A stretch of 64,000 nucleotides of DNA from Prorocentrum cordatum (GCA_963575745.1 CAUYUJ010018882.1:223833-287832); one strand, 5' to 3'; shown: positions 45,294 to 56,366, numbered from the stretch's first letter. Notes: a model not told the origin generated them from the sequence alone. A program made the numbers and translations.

Positions 45294-45526
45294 TAAGGAA
45301 CCGAACTTTCTACACCGATGTTTTTTTGTTCTGGTCCCACACTGAGATTCGCACAAGAAAACGGATTATGGTGTATACGGCATCCTGGTGTATACATGTT
45401 TTGTTGCTTCCACGGGAAAACGGGGAAACAAGTATACACCACACCACCCCGACGTCGTCCCCGACCCGCAAGAAAGTCCTGGGATTGAACAACAGCCCGC
45501 CACTGGTAATGTATCCGTTCCAGTTT
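45294..45526. mobile_element. Family D element with 10-bp flanking duplication
   Basis: Left TAAGGAACCGAACTTTCTAC, right CCACTGGTAATGTATCCGTT, then CCAGTTT. Flanked by CCGCACAAAA at 45284-45293 and again at 45527-45536. The first two bases of the right copy could belong to the element, leaving an 8-bp duplication. It lies inside the right arm of the composite at 43115-45655, so it inserted after that arm formed. Confidence 0.8.
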
Positions 45527-45929
45527 CCGCACAAAAGGGAGGGATGGGGGGCAGCTTCGGAAGCCACCCCCTTCCAAGGGAGGGTGGGGGTAGCTTGAAT
45601 CTTGGACCTCTCTTTTAGGGAGAAGCGTGCCACGAGCGCGCTCTTTCATACACACATATAGAGAGAGAACTAACAAAACACAGCACAAAGCAAAAGAGAC
45701 ACAGCGAGAGAAAGAGAGAAAGAGAGACACAGATAAGACATACTGCACAACACAGTGCAGGGCGGCCACATCAGAAAAGGCAGCAGTAAGGAGTACAGGG
45801 TGGAGAATAGAGAGTATACGTGCTTCTCCACTTTGCGTAGCGAAGGGCCAAGCCCCATGCAACTACGTGTTGCGCAGGAGTGCCCCTTTCCTCATGTACT
45901 GCACGCCGTGGGGGTGCGGGATGGAGACG

Positions 45930-46890
45930 GAGCTCTGTGTAGATCAGGATCTTCGTGATGGGCGTGCCGAGTTGAGGCGCGTAGCTGGAGCGGTGGAGAC
46001 GACTACAGGGCACGACATTAGCGAACTGACCAGTGAAGCTAGTGAACTGACCGCACGCGGGCAAGCCCGCTGAGGCCACACGTGGAGCACGATCCGCATG
46101 AGGGGCGTGCCGAATTGGTCGGAAGCCCGCACGCGGGCGACCCGCTGGGGGTGTGGGCAGAGCTGCGGGGCACATGACCCGCGTGAGGGTTGTACCGAAA
46201 TGGGCGGGGGGGCCCGATGCGAAGACACCGGTTGGGGTCACAGGTGGAGGAGCTTCCTGGGGGGCACGATGCCGCGCGAGGGGTGCACCGAATTTGTCAG
46301 AAACTTGCGCGAGGGTGCGCCCGCTGCGGCTAGAGGCGGACCTCCCACGGGGCACGATTCGCGTGAAGTGCGTGCCGAAATGGGCGAAGGCCCACGTGAG
46401 GTGTGCGTGTGTGTGTTTGTGTGCCGAAGTGTGTGTTTGTGTGTGTGTGCCGAAGTTCGCGTGCGGGTGCGCCCGCTGGGACCAGAGGTGGAGCTCCCTG
46501 TTGAACACGATCCACGTGACGGGTGTGCCGGATGGGGCGGAAGCCGCACGCGGGCGCGCCAACTAGGGCCACAGGCGGGGCTCCGTTCAGAGCTCGCTCC
46601 GCGTGGGAGGTTTGCCGAAGCGGCAGGAGGCCCGTACGCGTGCGTGTCAAGAAGGGCCTCGGATGGATCTCTCTGTTTGGGCACCATCCGCGTGAGGGAT
46701 GTGCCGAAGTGGGCAGAAGCCCACATGCGAATACACCCACTGGGGCCAGAGGTAGAGCTCCCCATGGAGCACGATCCGTGTGGCGGGTATAACGAAATCA
46801 ATGGATGCCCGCATGCGGGCGCGCACACTGGGGCCACAGGTCCTGGGCTGAGCTCTTTATGGCTCGCGATCTGCGTGATGGGTATGTGGA
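45930..46890 (+). repeat. About 90-bp satellite
   Basis: About ten units anchored on ACGATCCGCGTGAGGGGTG, for example at 46091, 46268, 46356, 46684, 46772 and 46868. The rest of the unit is TGCCGAAATGGGCGGAAGCC, CGCACGCGGGCGC, CCGCTGGGGCCAGAGGTGGA and GCTCCC. Spacing is 84-96 bp, with one expanded unit carrying a GTGTGT run (46400-46455). The same satellite appears inverted at 23390-23660. Confidence 0.9.
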
Positions 46891-47359
46891 CACGCGTACG
46901 CGAGCATCAGCAACAGCACTTGCTGGGAGCTGCAGTATCATTTTTCCCCGCAACGAAGCCCCAAACCCCAGGAGCCGTACAAACTGGAATGGCAGCAGCG
47001 GCATGGCAGCGGCCGCATTCAACAGGCAGCGCAACAGCAGCGACAGGGAGGGTAGGAAGGAGGTGAAGGCGGGAGGGAAGGAGGACGCGCGGCGTTGCGG
47101 ATTGAAAACGAATACCCCGCTCTACACGAGGGTTGGGAACAACATGAAGGCTGCGGCGGACAGGCGTCTGGACCCAGTACTTTCCTGCTGACATCCAAGT
47201 ACAACCATACACTCCCCTTCCATCACCCTCCCTTAAGTCGAGTGTTTCACACCTCCTCTCTTCTCAACCCCGTCTCCTTTCCATCCCAGCATCCCTTCAA
47301 TCCCTGTCTCCCCTCGCCTTCCCCTTCTATTCCTCCCATCCCATACCGACCTTACCTGT

Positions 47360-47763
47360 CAATTGTAGCTAAGCTGACGCTTGCGGATGCCAACCCCTCT
47401 TTCGTCGAATTGCACCCATGCGCTGGCATGCCAGATGCAGCGTCCGATAACGGTGCAAACCTTGTTCTGCTTTTGCCGCGCAATCGCACTTGCCACTACA
47501 CAACCTGCCGTCCGAGAAAACAGCGCGTAGTGAAAGCGCCAAGCCACTCTGATGCGAGTTCCAACGCACAACGACTACGACGTGGCACGCGCTTGCCCGT
47601 GCAGAGATGGGAATACAACCCGCCGCTCGTCGCGCCGCTGGGTTTCAGCCAGACGGCAAATTCCTCCCGCTTTCTCGCCATTGGTTCTCAACCCGTGCTT
47701 CTTGTCCAGCGGGGTCCTCTCGCCCACACCCTACCATTCTTGATGAATCGTCGGAGATCCTGA
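47360..47763 (+). pseudogene. Coding-like fragment, unknown
   Basis: Plus-strand open stretch reading AKLTLADANPSFVELHPCAG, then DAASDNGANLVLLLPRNRTC and RWEYNPPLVAPLGFSQTANS, ending at the stop at 47761-47763. The composition is protein-like but codon bias is weaker than in the relics at 60-62 kb. The minus strand is also open over 47359-47571. No family recognised; strand uncertain. Upstream the frame passes through a pyrimidine-rich stretch with no plausible start. Confidence 0.25.
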
Positions 47764-48930
47764 AGGATCCTGAGGGGTCCTCAAAATACCCTAAGAACCC
47801 GCAAAAAAAGTCCAAAGCATTGTTTAGGAACCGTGAGGTTCCTTGAGGAACCGTTTGGAGTCCTTAAGAATCCAACGAACTCCAAGGAGCACCAAAAAAT
47901 TCTCAAGAACCCAAAGGGTTCTCGTGGAATCCTGCAGAATCCCAAGAGACATATGCGAACCCCACGGAATCGGGGTCACAAACGGTCGGTCCCGCAACCC
48001 GCCCGAGCTCCGAACAAATTCGCCGACCCCCACTAGCCCAGGGTGAAAAAGACGTGTGAAACATTTGGCTATCCCCCTCCCCCATTCCCCCTCCCCCAAG
48101 GTCCAACATTGCGTTTGAGGGAGGTGGGGAGGGGGGCAAGCTCCCCAATGCACCCGTGGGGCCTCCCAAGCCTGCAAATCTATCCTCCGTGGCCGCCCAA
48201 ATCCCAAGATGCTTTCTGAGATGGCTCCAGAAGAGCTCCAATATGCCAGAGAGGCCCCAAGAACATCCAAGATAGTCTGAAGACGGCCGAAGACGCCGAA
48301 CGACCCCCCCCAGAGGACCCCCCCAGAGGGCCCCCAAAGGCAACTCAAATTGTTTACCTATTGATCTTCGCGTTCTCGGCTCTCCGGCGTCTGCACGCTC
48401 AAGACGGTCCAAGAGGACCCCCAAGCAGGCCCAAACCGAGCCGAACGACTCGCAACGGCAAAGGGACGGCCAAGGAGGGCCCCAAGACGGCCCAAAAGGC
48501 CCACAGGACGGACAAACCAACTTGGATGTGGTCACAAGAGAGGCCCAAGAGGGGGAACGTGCAGAGTTGCTGGGAGCCATCCCCCAAAAGATGGCCCCCA
48601 AGACCCCCGACTGGCTCCGAGAGGCCCCCAAGCAGCCCCCCCAAAAGGACCCCAAATGCATTCTTTCTTCTGGACTTGATCACGACGTCGACCCTGGAGG
48701 TCTGGACCCATTCCCTGGGACCGGCTTTTCATCCTTAATTGGGGACCTGCTGGCCCGGGTCAATCCAGACCGGTCAGGCCTTGCAAGATCTTGCAAAATC
48801 CTGCAGGATCCTGCCCGATCCTGCACCCAAGCCCGGGTCAGTGCCGACACTGGCCCTGCAGGATCCTGGAAGATCCACCGCTCTGGCTGACCCCCGTTTG
48901 CATTGACCTCCGTCTCATGAGCCCCAACCT
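47764..48930. repeat. Degenerate short-unit repeats
   Basis: TCCTGAAGGATCC, AGGAACCGTGAGGTTCC and AAGAACCC words (47760-47960), then CCCAAGACGGCCCAAAAGGCC-type 10-11 bp units (48230-48660) like those at 30463-31400, then GATCCTGCAGGATCC words (48785-48870). No gene recognised. Confidence 0.6.
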
Positions 48931-48933
48931 AGT

Positions 48934-49167
48934 CTTGAGCAGGGACCGACCGTCCCAGCATTCCTATAGTCCTACCACGAAATATTCTTAGAACCCCAAA
49001 GTGTTCTAAGAACAAAAGCAATGTTCTTAAACCATAAACCCGATGTGTTAAAACCAGACAGACTCCGCCAGACATGTTCTAAGAACATTTCGGGGAAGCC
49101 ACAAAAGGCTCTTAGAACATTGTTTGGTGGGGCTATCGGCGAGCCAGGACGCTTCGTCACTGCTTGA
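48934..49167. mobile_element. Family B element
   Basis: About 234 bp. Left TTGAGCAGGGACCGACCGTC, then CCTATAGTCCTACCACGAAA; right AGAACATTGTTTGGTGGGGC, then CCAGGACGCTTCGTCACTGC. TTCTAAGAAC words lie in the middle. CTTGA flanks both edges. Confidence 0.85.
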
Positions 49168-49482
49168 TCGTCGTTTTCTGACGGTCCCGGCGCTCGGCAG
49201 GGGCCCCCGGAAGCCGAAGATGGGCCAAAACCGTCCTGGGCACGACCTCTCCACGACGGGGAGAGCGCAGGAGGAGGGCACCGGCCAGGGCCGCCCCCGC
49301 CTGCGGCTGCGGCTGCAGCTGCAGCTGGTGCGCGGCGGCGGGCGGCGGAGGGCCCTGTCGCAGAGGGGGCATCGGAAGCGCGCCTCCCCAGGAATTCCTT
49401 CTGATGCTGCGCTGCTGCTGCTGCTCCTACCCCTCCAGCGCATCCTCCTCGCCCTCCATCCCTTTTCCCCCTCCTAGCTCGC

Positions 49483-49555
49483 CTCCCCTTTCTCCTCCTC
49501 CTCCTCCTCCTTTTCCTTCTCCTCCTCCTCCTTCTCCTCCTCCTCCTCTGCCTTC
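49483..49555. repeat. (CCT)n tract with TTC interruptions
   Basis: Short CCT/TTC tract of about 70 bp in a pyrimidine-rich setting. Confidence 0.9.
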
Positions 49556-49894
49556 TCCTGCCACCCACACCGCTCATCCAGCCAACTCCTTCGATTACTC
49601 CCCGTCGTGCGCCTGGTTTTCCCTCGCGCGCGCCACTCACCCTCCCCCACCCATCTTTCTTCCTGCCCTCCTCGCCGAGATACCAGACGTGCTGTCATTG
49701 AGGGAGGGCTGGGTGTTTTGCTTCTGCATTCTCCTATCTGATTCCCTGAAGCTTAACACGCCAACCGAATGTCAAAGACCCAACTCTCGCCCTGGCGCCG
49801 CTCGCTTCCGGCTCAACAGTCAGAAGCTGCTGCGCGTGCTGAGGGTGGGCCGTTTTCAGACTGTGACCATCGCCTCAGATTCGGGCACATCTGC

Positions 49895-50029
49895 CATCAT
49901 CCTCCTCATGATCGTCATCATCGTCATCATCATCATCACCACCATCATCATCATCAGCATCATCATCATTATCCTCATCCTCCTCCTCCTCCTCCTCCTC
50001 CTCCTCATCATCATCATCATCATCATCAG

Positions 50030-50061
<32 letters not shown>

Positions 50062-50062
50062 G

Positions 50063-50144
<82 letters not shown>

Positions 50145-50290
50145 GTCATCATCATCATCCGCATCATCATCAGCATCATCAGCATCAGCATCATCAGCAT
50201 CATCATCATCACCACTACCACCACCATCACCACCACCATCATCATCACCACCACCATCACAACCACCACCATCACCATCACCATCACCAT

Positions 50291-50368
<78 letters not shown>

Positions 50369-50455
50369 AATCATCATCACCATCCTCATCCTCATCCTCA
50401 TCCTCATCCTCATCCTCATCCCCATCCCCATCCTCCTCATCCTCCTCCTCCTCCT
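49895..50455. repeat. (ATC)n trinucleotide tract, 560 bp
   Basis: One of the longest triplet tracts in the window: CATCATCAT with CCT, CAC and CGT interruptions. It yields poly-His, poly-Ile and poly-Asp frames on three phases, including a false 505-codon plus-strand frame (49404-50921). Confidence 0.95.
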
Positions 50456-51669
50456 GGCTCGGGCGCGCCACCGCCCCTCCCCCCCCCTGGTTGGGCCGCA
50501 GGCGCGGCACGCCGCATTGGAGACGAGGACGCTTACGCGCGAACTTTCGCGGGTGACTTACGCGACAATGTCGGCGCAGACGACCCCGTTTTTCTTCGTC
50601 GCCCACATGAGGAACGATGCCACTGGCGACAGCAACTCGGTGGCGGTGGTCCCCGGTCCTCCTCTGAGCTTCCACAACCCGTCCGCAACGAGGGCGGGCC
50701 GCTTCCAAAGTGTGGCTTCGAGTAGCCTTGGCGCCGTGCATGTTCGCCGTCTAAAGGCTGCCAACAGCTGCGCGGGGTGGAGGGAGACCCCTTTCCAAGC
50801 GAATGGCTCTCGCCACAGCGAGCATTCGTGTGACATGGCTCTAACATGTTCACGGATGGGGAACGCGATTCGACTGGCACCCCCTCACGTCGTAGGACTA
50901 GGAACCCTTCGTCTCGTATGACCTTGGGCGGAGATTACGGAAAGAGTTTGAGAAAACAGCTCTCGCCCAGCTCGCCTTCGTCCTAGTTGCCGCAATGCTT
51001 GACCTCTCCAGTAGCTGCAGTCGGAAGGCGGCCCCTTTTCCACGCATGGGTCGTGCGCGAGGCTGTGTCTCTCATCGTACATCGTATGGTCCCGAAGCTT
51101 GGGATTTGCAGCAACTGCGTGCGCCAGCATCGATGGCCGTTTCAAGTTTTCTGCCCTCGCAGAGACGCCGCGCACAGATGGGCAATGTTTCCAAGCAGCT
51201 GCACGAACAGATGGCGATTCCCGATCAAGCTCTCTGAGCCTTGTTACCGTCACGATATCAAACCCGAGCTGGCTCCCAGAACAAACACACGTACGGTCGG
51301 GAACATTTTTTGAGCATGTCGCGGCGGCGGCCCCATCGACGGGCCATGCCTTACAAGCGCGCACCTCTTCGCTCCGCGTGGCGGGAGGTCAGACAACTCT
51401 CGAGGTGCTGACGCCTGGGGGTGGTGGCGCGATTAGCGTGTGCACCCAGGCACGGTGAGCTCACAATTTCGTGGGATCCATGAACTGCAACACTTTTCTG
51501 GCCGTTTTCAACAACCACCGACTCTGGAACATGAAACCCTCTAACCCGAAAAAGCTTCCAGAAACGATGAGAGCATGGCTCTGGGATTGAAGCCAGAACC
51601 AGAACGGGAAACACAATTGCGACGGAATCGGGGAAGAACACGGCGCCGGAACAAAAACAGTGGAGATCC
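50456..51669. other. Ambiguous coding-like DNA, no gene assigned
   Basis: Both strands have protein-like open stretches: plus 50560-50920 (MSAQTTPFFFVAHMRND), minus 50558-50836 (FAWKGVSLHPAQLLAAFRRR) and minus 50885-51364 (QLGFDIVTVTRLRELDRES). They overlap in antisense, so at most some are real. I could not choose a strand or find a family. Confidence 0.3.
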
Positions 51670-51924
51670 ATGACAAGCGTTAAGTCGGGCGTGTCCCCCT
51701 ACAGGGGGATTTTCGACGAAAAATTACAAGTACGCAAAAACAGTTCCAACATGCTAAAAAAAAACTCTAAACATATCCCAGTGCGACCCTACCTAGGAGT
51801 TGGAGCATTTAGGAAAGCAACATCTACATCTACACCGACAGCTACATGCACATCTACACCTGCTTCTACATTTACATCAACATCAACAGCGAGACTCACA
51901 TCTACATCTACATATACACCTACG

Positions 51925-52642
51925 CTCGGCTGCGCTGTGTTGTGCTAGGCTATGCTATGCTATGATATGTTGCGCTATGTGATGCTATGTTGTGATATGC
52001 TGCGCACTGCTATGCTATGCTATGCTATGTTATGATATGTTGTGCTGCGCTATGATATACTAGGCTATGCTACGACATGCTATGCTGCGCTATGCTATGC
52101 TATGCTATGCTATACTGTGCTGTGCTATGCTATACTATGCTATGCTGCGCTATGCTATGCTATGGTATGCTATGATAAGCTGTGCTATGCGATGATATGA
52201 TGCGCTGTACTATGCTAAACAATGTTATACTATGATATGATATGATATGCTATGCTATGCTCCGCTATGCTATGAAATGCTATGCTATGCTGAGTTATGC
52301 TATGCTATGCTAGTTTATGCTTGGCTACGCTATGCTATGCTATGCTGTGTTAATGCTGCGCTGCGCTATGCTGCGCTGCGCTAAGCTAAGGTGAGTCCAG
52401 CTATGCTAAGCCAAGCTAAGCTAAGGTAAGCTAGGCTAGGCTAAGCTAAGCTAAGCCAAGCCAAGCCAAGCCAAGCCAAGCTAAGCGAAGCTAAGATGAG
52501 ATCAGCCAAGCTAAGCTAAGCTAACCTAAGCTAGGCTAGGCAAAGCTACGCTAAGCTAAACTAAGATGAGATAAGCCAAGCTAAGCTAAGCTAGGCTAAG
52601 CTAAGCTAAGTTAAGCTAAACTAAGCTTAGCTAAGCTAAGCT
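51925..52642. repeat. 5-bp satellites (CTATG)n then (AAGCT)n
   Basis: CTATG/CTGCG pentamers to about 52360, then GCTAA/GCCAA pentamers to 52642. The change is gradual through mixed units. Confidence 0.9.
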
Positions 52643-52733
52643 AGGGGAACCCAGGGGGCGCAACTGGGGGAACCGCGGGGCGGGGACTGGGGGAACCGCC
52701 CGGGGCGATTTACACTGCCCGGCCCCTTTAAGC
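52643..52733. repeat. GC-rich spacer, copy 1
   Basis: GGGGCGGGGACTGGGGGAACC, CCCGGGGCGATTTACACTGC and CCGGCCCCTTTAAGC. Copy 2 lies at 53672-53753. The two copies bracket the 11-bp satellite. Confidence 0.85.
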
Positions 52734-52794
52734 AAATTATCCCAATGCGACCCTACCTAGGAGTTGGAGCCACTAGGACAGCAGCATTAGTAGT

Positions 52795-53671
52795 AACAGT
52801 AAAACTAAGCTAAAGCTAAGCTGAAGCTAAGCTAAAGCTAAGCTAAAGCTAAGCTGAAGCTAAGCTAAAGCTAAGCTAAAACTAAGCTAAGGCTAAGCTA
52901 CCACTAAGCTAAAGCTAAGCTAAAGCTGAGCTGAAGCGAAGCTAAAGCTAAGCTGAAGCTGAGCTAAAGCTAAGCTAAATCTAAGCTAAAGCTAAAACTA
53001 ACGATAAGCTAACGCTAAGCTAAAGCTAAGCTAAAGCTAAGCTAAAGCTAAGTTAAAGCTAAGCTAAAGCTAAGCTGAAGCTAAGCGAAAGCTAAGCTAA
53101 AGCTAAGCTAAGGCTAAGCTAAAGCTAAGCTAACGCTAAGCTAAAGCTAAGCTAAAGCTAAGCTAGAGCTAAGCTAAAGCCAAGCTAAAGCCAAGCTAAA
53201 GCTAAGCTAAAGCTAAGCTAACTCTAAGCTAAATCTAAGCTGAAGCTAAGCTAAATCTAAGCTAAAGCTAAGCTAAAGCTAAGCTAAAGCTAAGCTAAAG
53301 CTAAGCTAAAACTAAGCTAACACTAAGCTAAAGCTAAGCTAACACTAAGCTGAAGCTAAGCTAATATTAATATGAAGCTAAGCTAAAGCTAAGCTAAAGC
53401 TAAGCTGAAGCTAAGCTAAAGCTAAACTAAAGCTAAGCTAAAGCTAAGCGAAAGCTAAGCTAACGCTAAGCTAACACTAAGCTAAATCTAAGCTAAAGCT
53501 AAACTAAAGCTAAGCTAAAGCTAAACTGAAGCTAAGCTAAAGCTAAGCTAACACTAAGCTGAAGATAAGCTAAAGCTAAGCTAGAGCTAAGCTAACACTA
53601 AGCTAAAGCTAAGCTAAAGCTAAGCTAAAGCTAAAGCTAAAGCTAAGCTAAAGCTAAAGCTAAGGCTAAAG
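52795..53671. repeat. 11-bp satellite GCTAAGCTAAA
   Basis: About 80 units of GCTAAGCTAAA with A-to-C/G/T changes in the last three bases. It derives plausibly from the adjacent GCTAA pentamer array. Confidence 0.95.
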
Positions 53672-53753
53672 CTCCCAGGGGACTGGGGGAACCGCGGGGC
53701 GGGGACTGGGGGAATCGCCCGGGGCGTGTAGCACTGCCCGGCCCCTTTAAGCT
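53672..53753. repeat. GC-rich spacer, copy 2
   Basis: ACCGCGGGGCGGGGACTGGG, CCCGGGGCGTGTAGCACTGC, CCGGCCCCTTTAAGC. Direct repeat of 52643-52733. Confidence 0.85.
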
Positions 53754-53993
53754 AGAGAGTAAGAACCCTTCTAGGCAGAGCCTAGGTAGGGAAATAGCCC
53801 CCATATTATAGTTTGACAATTTTTGAATATTCCTCTTGTAGAAGGGCAAGCCCGACTTAAGACAAGACGCACCCTGCTTGCCTCCAGGGTGCCCCCTGGG
53901 CTTCTTGGACTCCGATGGCTTTGCGCTGGAGAGCATGACGCCCCTCGCACCGAGATTCGATGGACGTCCTGGGGTCTCAGGGTTGGGCTTCTT

Positions 53994-54154
53994 TGAAGAG
54001 GCCCCAGGACACACAAGTAAATACACACAGATAAAAGGATTCCCCATATTTTCCAATCTTTTCGGGGTTTTCGTCTCCCCCCACTTCCCATATCTTCCCA
54101 TATCTTCCTGGGACTCGACGATTAATTGTGTCTGTGTGTTTTTCCTCCTCCTGA
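53994..54154 (-). mobile_element. Family C element, copy 3
   Basis: TGAAGAGGCCCCAGGACACA, ACAAGTAAATACACACAG, CCCCACTTCCCATATCTTCC, TCGACGATTAATTGTGTCTG and GTGTTTTTCCTCCTCCTGA. It begins 133 bp right of the satellite-bearing family A element. Confidence 0.8.
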
Positions 54155-54670
54155 TTCTGCTGGGAGGTTTCTTACACTTGGGCCCCCGCTGCACTCCGAA
54201 CTGCAACGCAGCCCTGCCGCTGCCGAGGCCCGCCGGGAGGGCCGGAGCCGGCAGAGCGACACGCTGAGCGGACGCTCCTGGCCGTGAGGTTCTCAGCGCT
54301 GAGGTCAGGTCGGGCATGCCCGGGGGCGCGCAGGCGTGGATTAGCGATCCTCCGCCCTCCGCCCTCCTCCCTGGGGGCAGTTTTGTCTGGGGCTTCTCGG
54401 GCCGGGCGAAGCTTCTCGGGCCGGGCTGGCCGCCAAACGGGGCCAAGGATGGACTGAGGAGGCAAGGATGCAGGGGGTACCCTTTCGGGGGCGCGCAAAC
54501 ACGGATTAGCGATCCATGGATCTGGCGCGCGGTCGCCAAATGCATGGATCGGGGGAGGTGCCCTCCCCAAAATGCGGCCGGTGGCGCCTCGCTCGGCGAC
54601 GGAATCCGCGATTTCCCATGGAAGCGGGCGGGACGGTCGCTGATCCACGCCCCCTTAATCCATGTTTGCG

Positions 54671-54812
54671 ATCGCCTGACATGTCCTCGTACAGGCGGAC
54701 TTCGGAAGAACAATAAAAAATAGTCAAACATCAGACAAGAAGGTCCAAAGAGCACAACAACTCGTCACCATCATATCTTTACCCTTCTTCTGTAAGCGGC
54801 CTGCCCGACTCA
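54671..54812. mobile_element. Family A element, diverged copy
   Basis: Left GACATGTCCTCGTACAGGCG, then GACTTCGGAAGAACAAT; right TTCTTCTGTAAGCGG, then CCTGCCCGACTCA. The ends are eroded compared with other copies and no target duplication is visible. Confidence 0.65.
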
Positions 54813-55047
54813 ACACGAAGGTCCATGGGAACGGGAGGGCGCGTTGCAGCATCAGTGGTCCGTTCGGGGCCTCGGGCCCCCCACCCTGGGGTCCCACTCC
54901 TTCTCAAGCTCCCTCCAGCCCGTCTTCCCCCCCCCACGCCCGAAATCCATACCGCGTGTGAGGCGACCATAGAAATAGGATGGAGAACAGATGCAGCAGC
55001 AGTTGCGCAGAACACTGGGAGGGGCAACCTTCCGAAGATCGGAGATT

Positions 55048-55103
55048 ATTCCTCCTCCTCCTCCTCCTCCTTCGAGCTACGAGCTGCGGACGGTCCTGAT
55101 CCA

Positions 55104-55157
<54 letters not shown>

Positions 55158-55221
55158 AGCTGGCGCCCTCGCCTCCTCCTCCTCCCCCTCCCCCTTCCCC
55201 TCCCCCTCACCCTCCTCCTCC

Positions 55222-55254
<33 letters not shown>

Positions 55255-55475
55255 TCCTCCTCCTCCTCCTTCTCCTCCTCCTCTTCCTTTTCCTTTTCCT
55301 CCTCCTCCTCCTCCTCCTTTCCCTTCCCCATCTCCCTCGCCCTCCCCCTCCTCCTTCTCCTCCTCCTCCTCCTGCTCTTCCTCCTGCCTCCTCCTCCTCC
55401 TCAGCCTCCACCTCCTCCTCCTCCTCCTCCTCCTCCTCCTCCTCCTCCTCCTCCTCCTCCTCCTCCTCTCTCCTC
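55048..55475. repeat. (CTG)n and (CCT)n tracts
   Basis: CCT to about 55073, then a pure (CTG)18 run at 55103-55157, then CCT/CCC pyrimidine tract to 55475. Confidence 0.95.
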
Positions 55476-55764
55476 CTCCTCCCCCCTCTCACTACCCAAC
55501 CCAACTTCGCCCCCCGAGAGCAGACTGTGAGGGAGAAGGCGCGTTTGCGGGAACCCGCGGCCGGCCGGGGCCGCGCGCGGGGGCTCGGGGCAGGGTCCTG
55601 GGAGCTGCTCGGCGACGCGGCGCTCGCGGGGGCGCTCTCCGCCACGGCCTTCCCCGCGCTGCCCCCGGCAGTCGCAGTCGCCTGGAAGGCGCGAGCGGGC
55701 GGAGAGGACTCCTTTGCTCATGCGGGGAGCAAGAAACAAGCCACTACCGGGCCGGGCGAAAGGG

Positions 55765-55935
55765 GGGGATAGCAATGGGGGGTTTGAGAATCAGCTCACG
55801 TAGGTGATTTTCCCGGCACCTCCCGGCGTCGGAGGCGCCCATGTATCGAGGAATGGGCCCGGCGGCGGGGCCGAAACCAGCTGCATGCAGCAGATGTCGT
55901 AACCCCCCCTTCCTCAATCCCCCCATTTCGTCCGG
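55765..55935. repeat. Possible foldback element (family O)
   Basis: ATGGGGGGTTTGAGAA on the left resembles the reverse complement of TTCCTCAATCCCCCCAT on the right, about 130 bp apart. Single copy. Confidence 0.45.
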
Positions 55936-55956
55936 CCCGACACTAACACAAAAACC

Positions 55957-56060
55957 TTGGAGGTCCGCGCGGACTTCTCGGATCGGCGCAGGAGCTCCCT
56001 GCCGCGCGCCAGGGACAAGGGTCCAGCGCCGATCCAAGACATCTGCGCGGAGCTCCGGAA
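55957..56060. mobile_element. Family E element, diverged or internal copy
   Basis: GGAGGTCCGCGCGGACTTCT, CGGATCGGCGCAGG, CCAGCGCCGATCCAAGACAT and GCGCGGAGCTCCGG. The two halves are inverted, as in 62631-62800, but the outer GCCATAAA arms are missing. Confidence 0.65.
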
Positions 56061-56121
56061 GCTTACCGGGTTACCGCAATCTGGTTTATGGCCTTTGTCA
56101 TCTTCGCCTCATCGTGCGGTG

Positions 56122-56366
56122 CGGCGACTCGCCTACGGTAAGTTCGCGCAGCGTCGGCGCGCGCAAAGGTTTTTGACACCGCGACGATTGCACAACCTTG
56201 AACCGATCGCGGCCCCGATCGTTCAAAGTTGAATTCCGTCGGGCCCAGTGGCGTCACCACACCCATCGATGCTTCCGCGTCGCAGAATTCAACCTTGAAC
56301 GCCTTCGCCGGCGTCGCCGGCGCACCAACGCCGCGTGAACTTACCGTACGCTGGGTCACCGTCGCC
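56122..56366. mobile_element. Foldback element (family N)
   Basis: Left TACGGTAAGTTCGCGCAGCG, right CGCCGCGTGAACTTACCGTA, inverted with two mismatches. Inner inverted words AACCTTGAAC and GTTCAAAGTT surround GATCGCGGCCCCGATC. About 245 bp, single copy. Confidence 0.6.

Larger units (their letters stand above)
43115..45655. mobile_element. Large inverted-repeat composite with minisatellite core
   Basis: About 2.5 kb. The outer ends are inverted copies: GAGAGAGCGCGCCCGTGG at 43112-43129 against the reverse complement of CCACGAGCGCGCTCTTTC at 45630-45647. Inside them lie oppositely oriented blocks of GGAAGCTACCCCC-type repeats (43190-43540 and, inverted as GGGGGTAGCTTCC, 45050-45610). The centre is an 18-bp minisatellite (43560-45020). 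A family D element is inserted in the right block. The plan parallels 51680-53860. Confidence 0.6.
51680..53860. mobile_element. Family A element enclosing 2 kb of satellite
   Basis: Left end TTAAGTCGGGCGTGTCCCCC, then TACAGGGGGATTTTCGACG, at 51680. Right end TTTTTGAATATTCCTCTTG, then AAGGGCAAGCCCGACTTAA, ending 53860. These match the ends of the 142-bp family A element at 12671. Flanks are GACAAGCG on the left (51672-51679) and GACAAGACG on the right (53861-53869), an imperfect target duplication. Between the ends lie three satellites and a repeated GC-rich spacer. A second inner inverted pair exists: CCCTACCTAGG (51785) against CCTAGGTAGGG (53781). Confidence 0.75.

Noticed and set aside
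49404-50921. 505-codon plus-strand open frame
   Set aside because: It is held open by the ATC and CCT tracts. Outside the tracts composition is weak and both strands are open.
53643-54755. 370-codon minus-strand open frame
   Set aside because: It starts in unassigned sequence, crosses the family C element and family A end and finishes in the 11-bp satellite, so it is assembled from repeats.
54825-55772. 315-codon plus-strand open frame
   Set aside because: It passes through CTG and CCT tracts. Residues outside them are Ala/Arg/Pro-rich with no recognisable motif.
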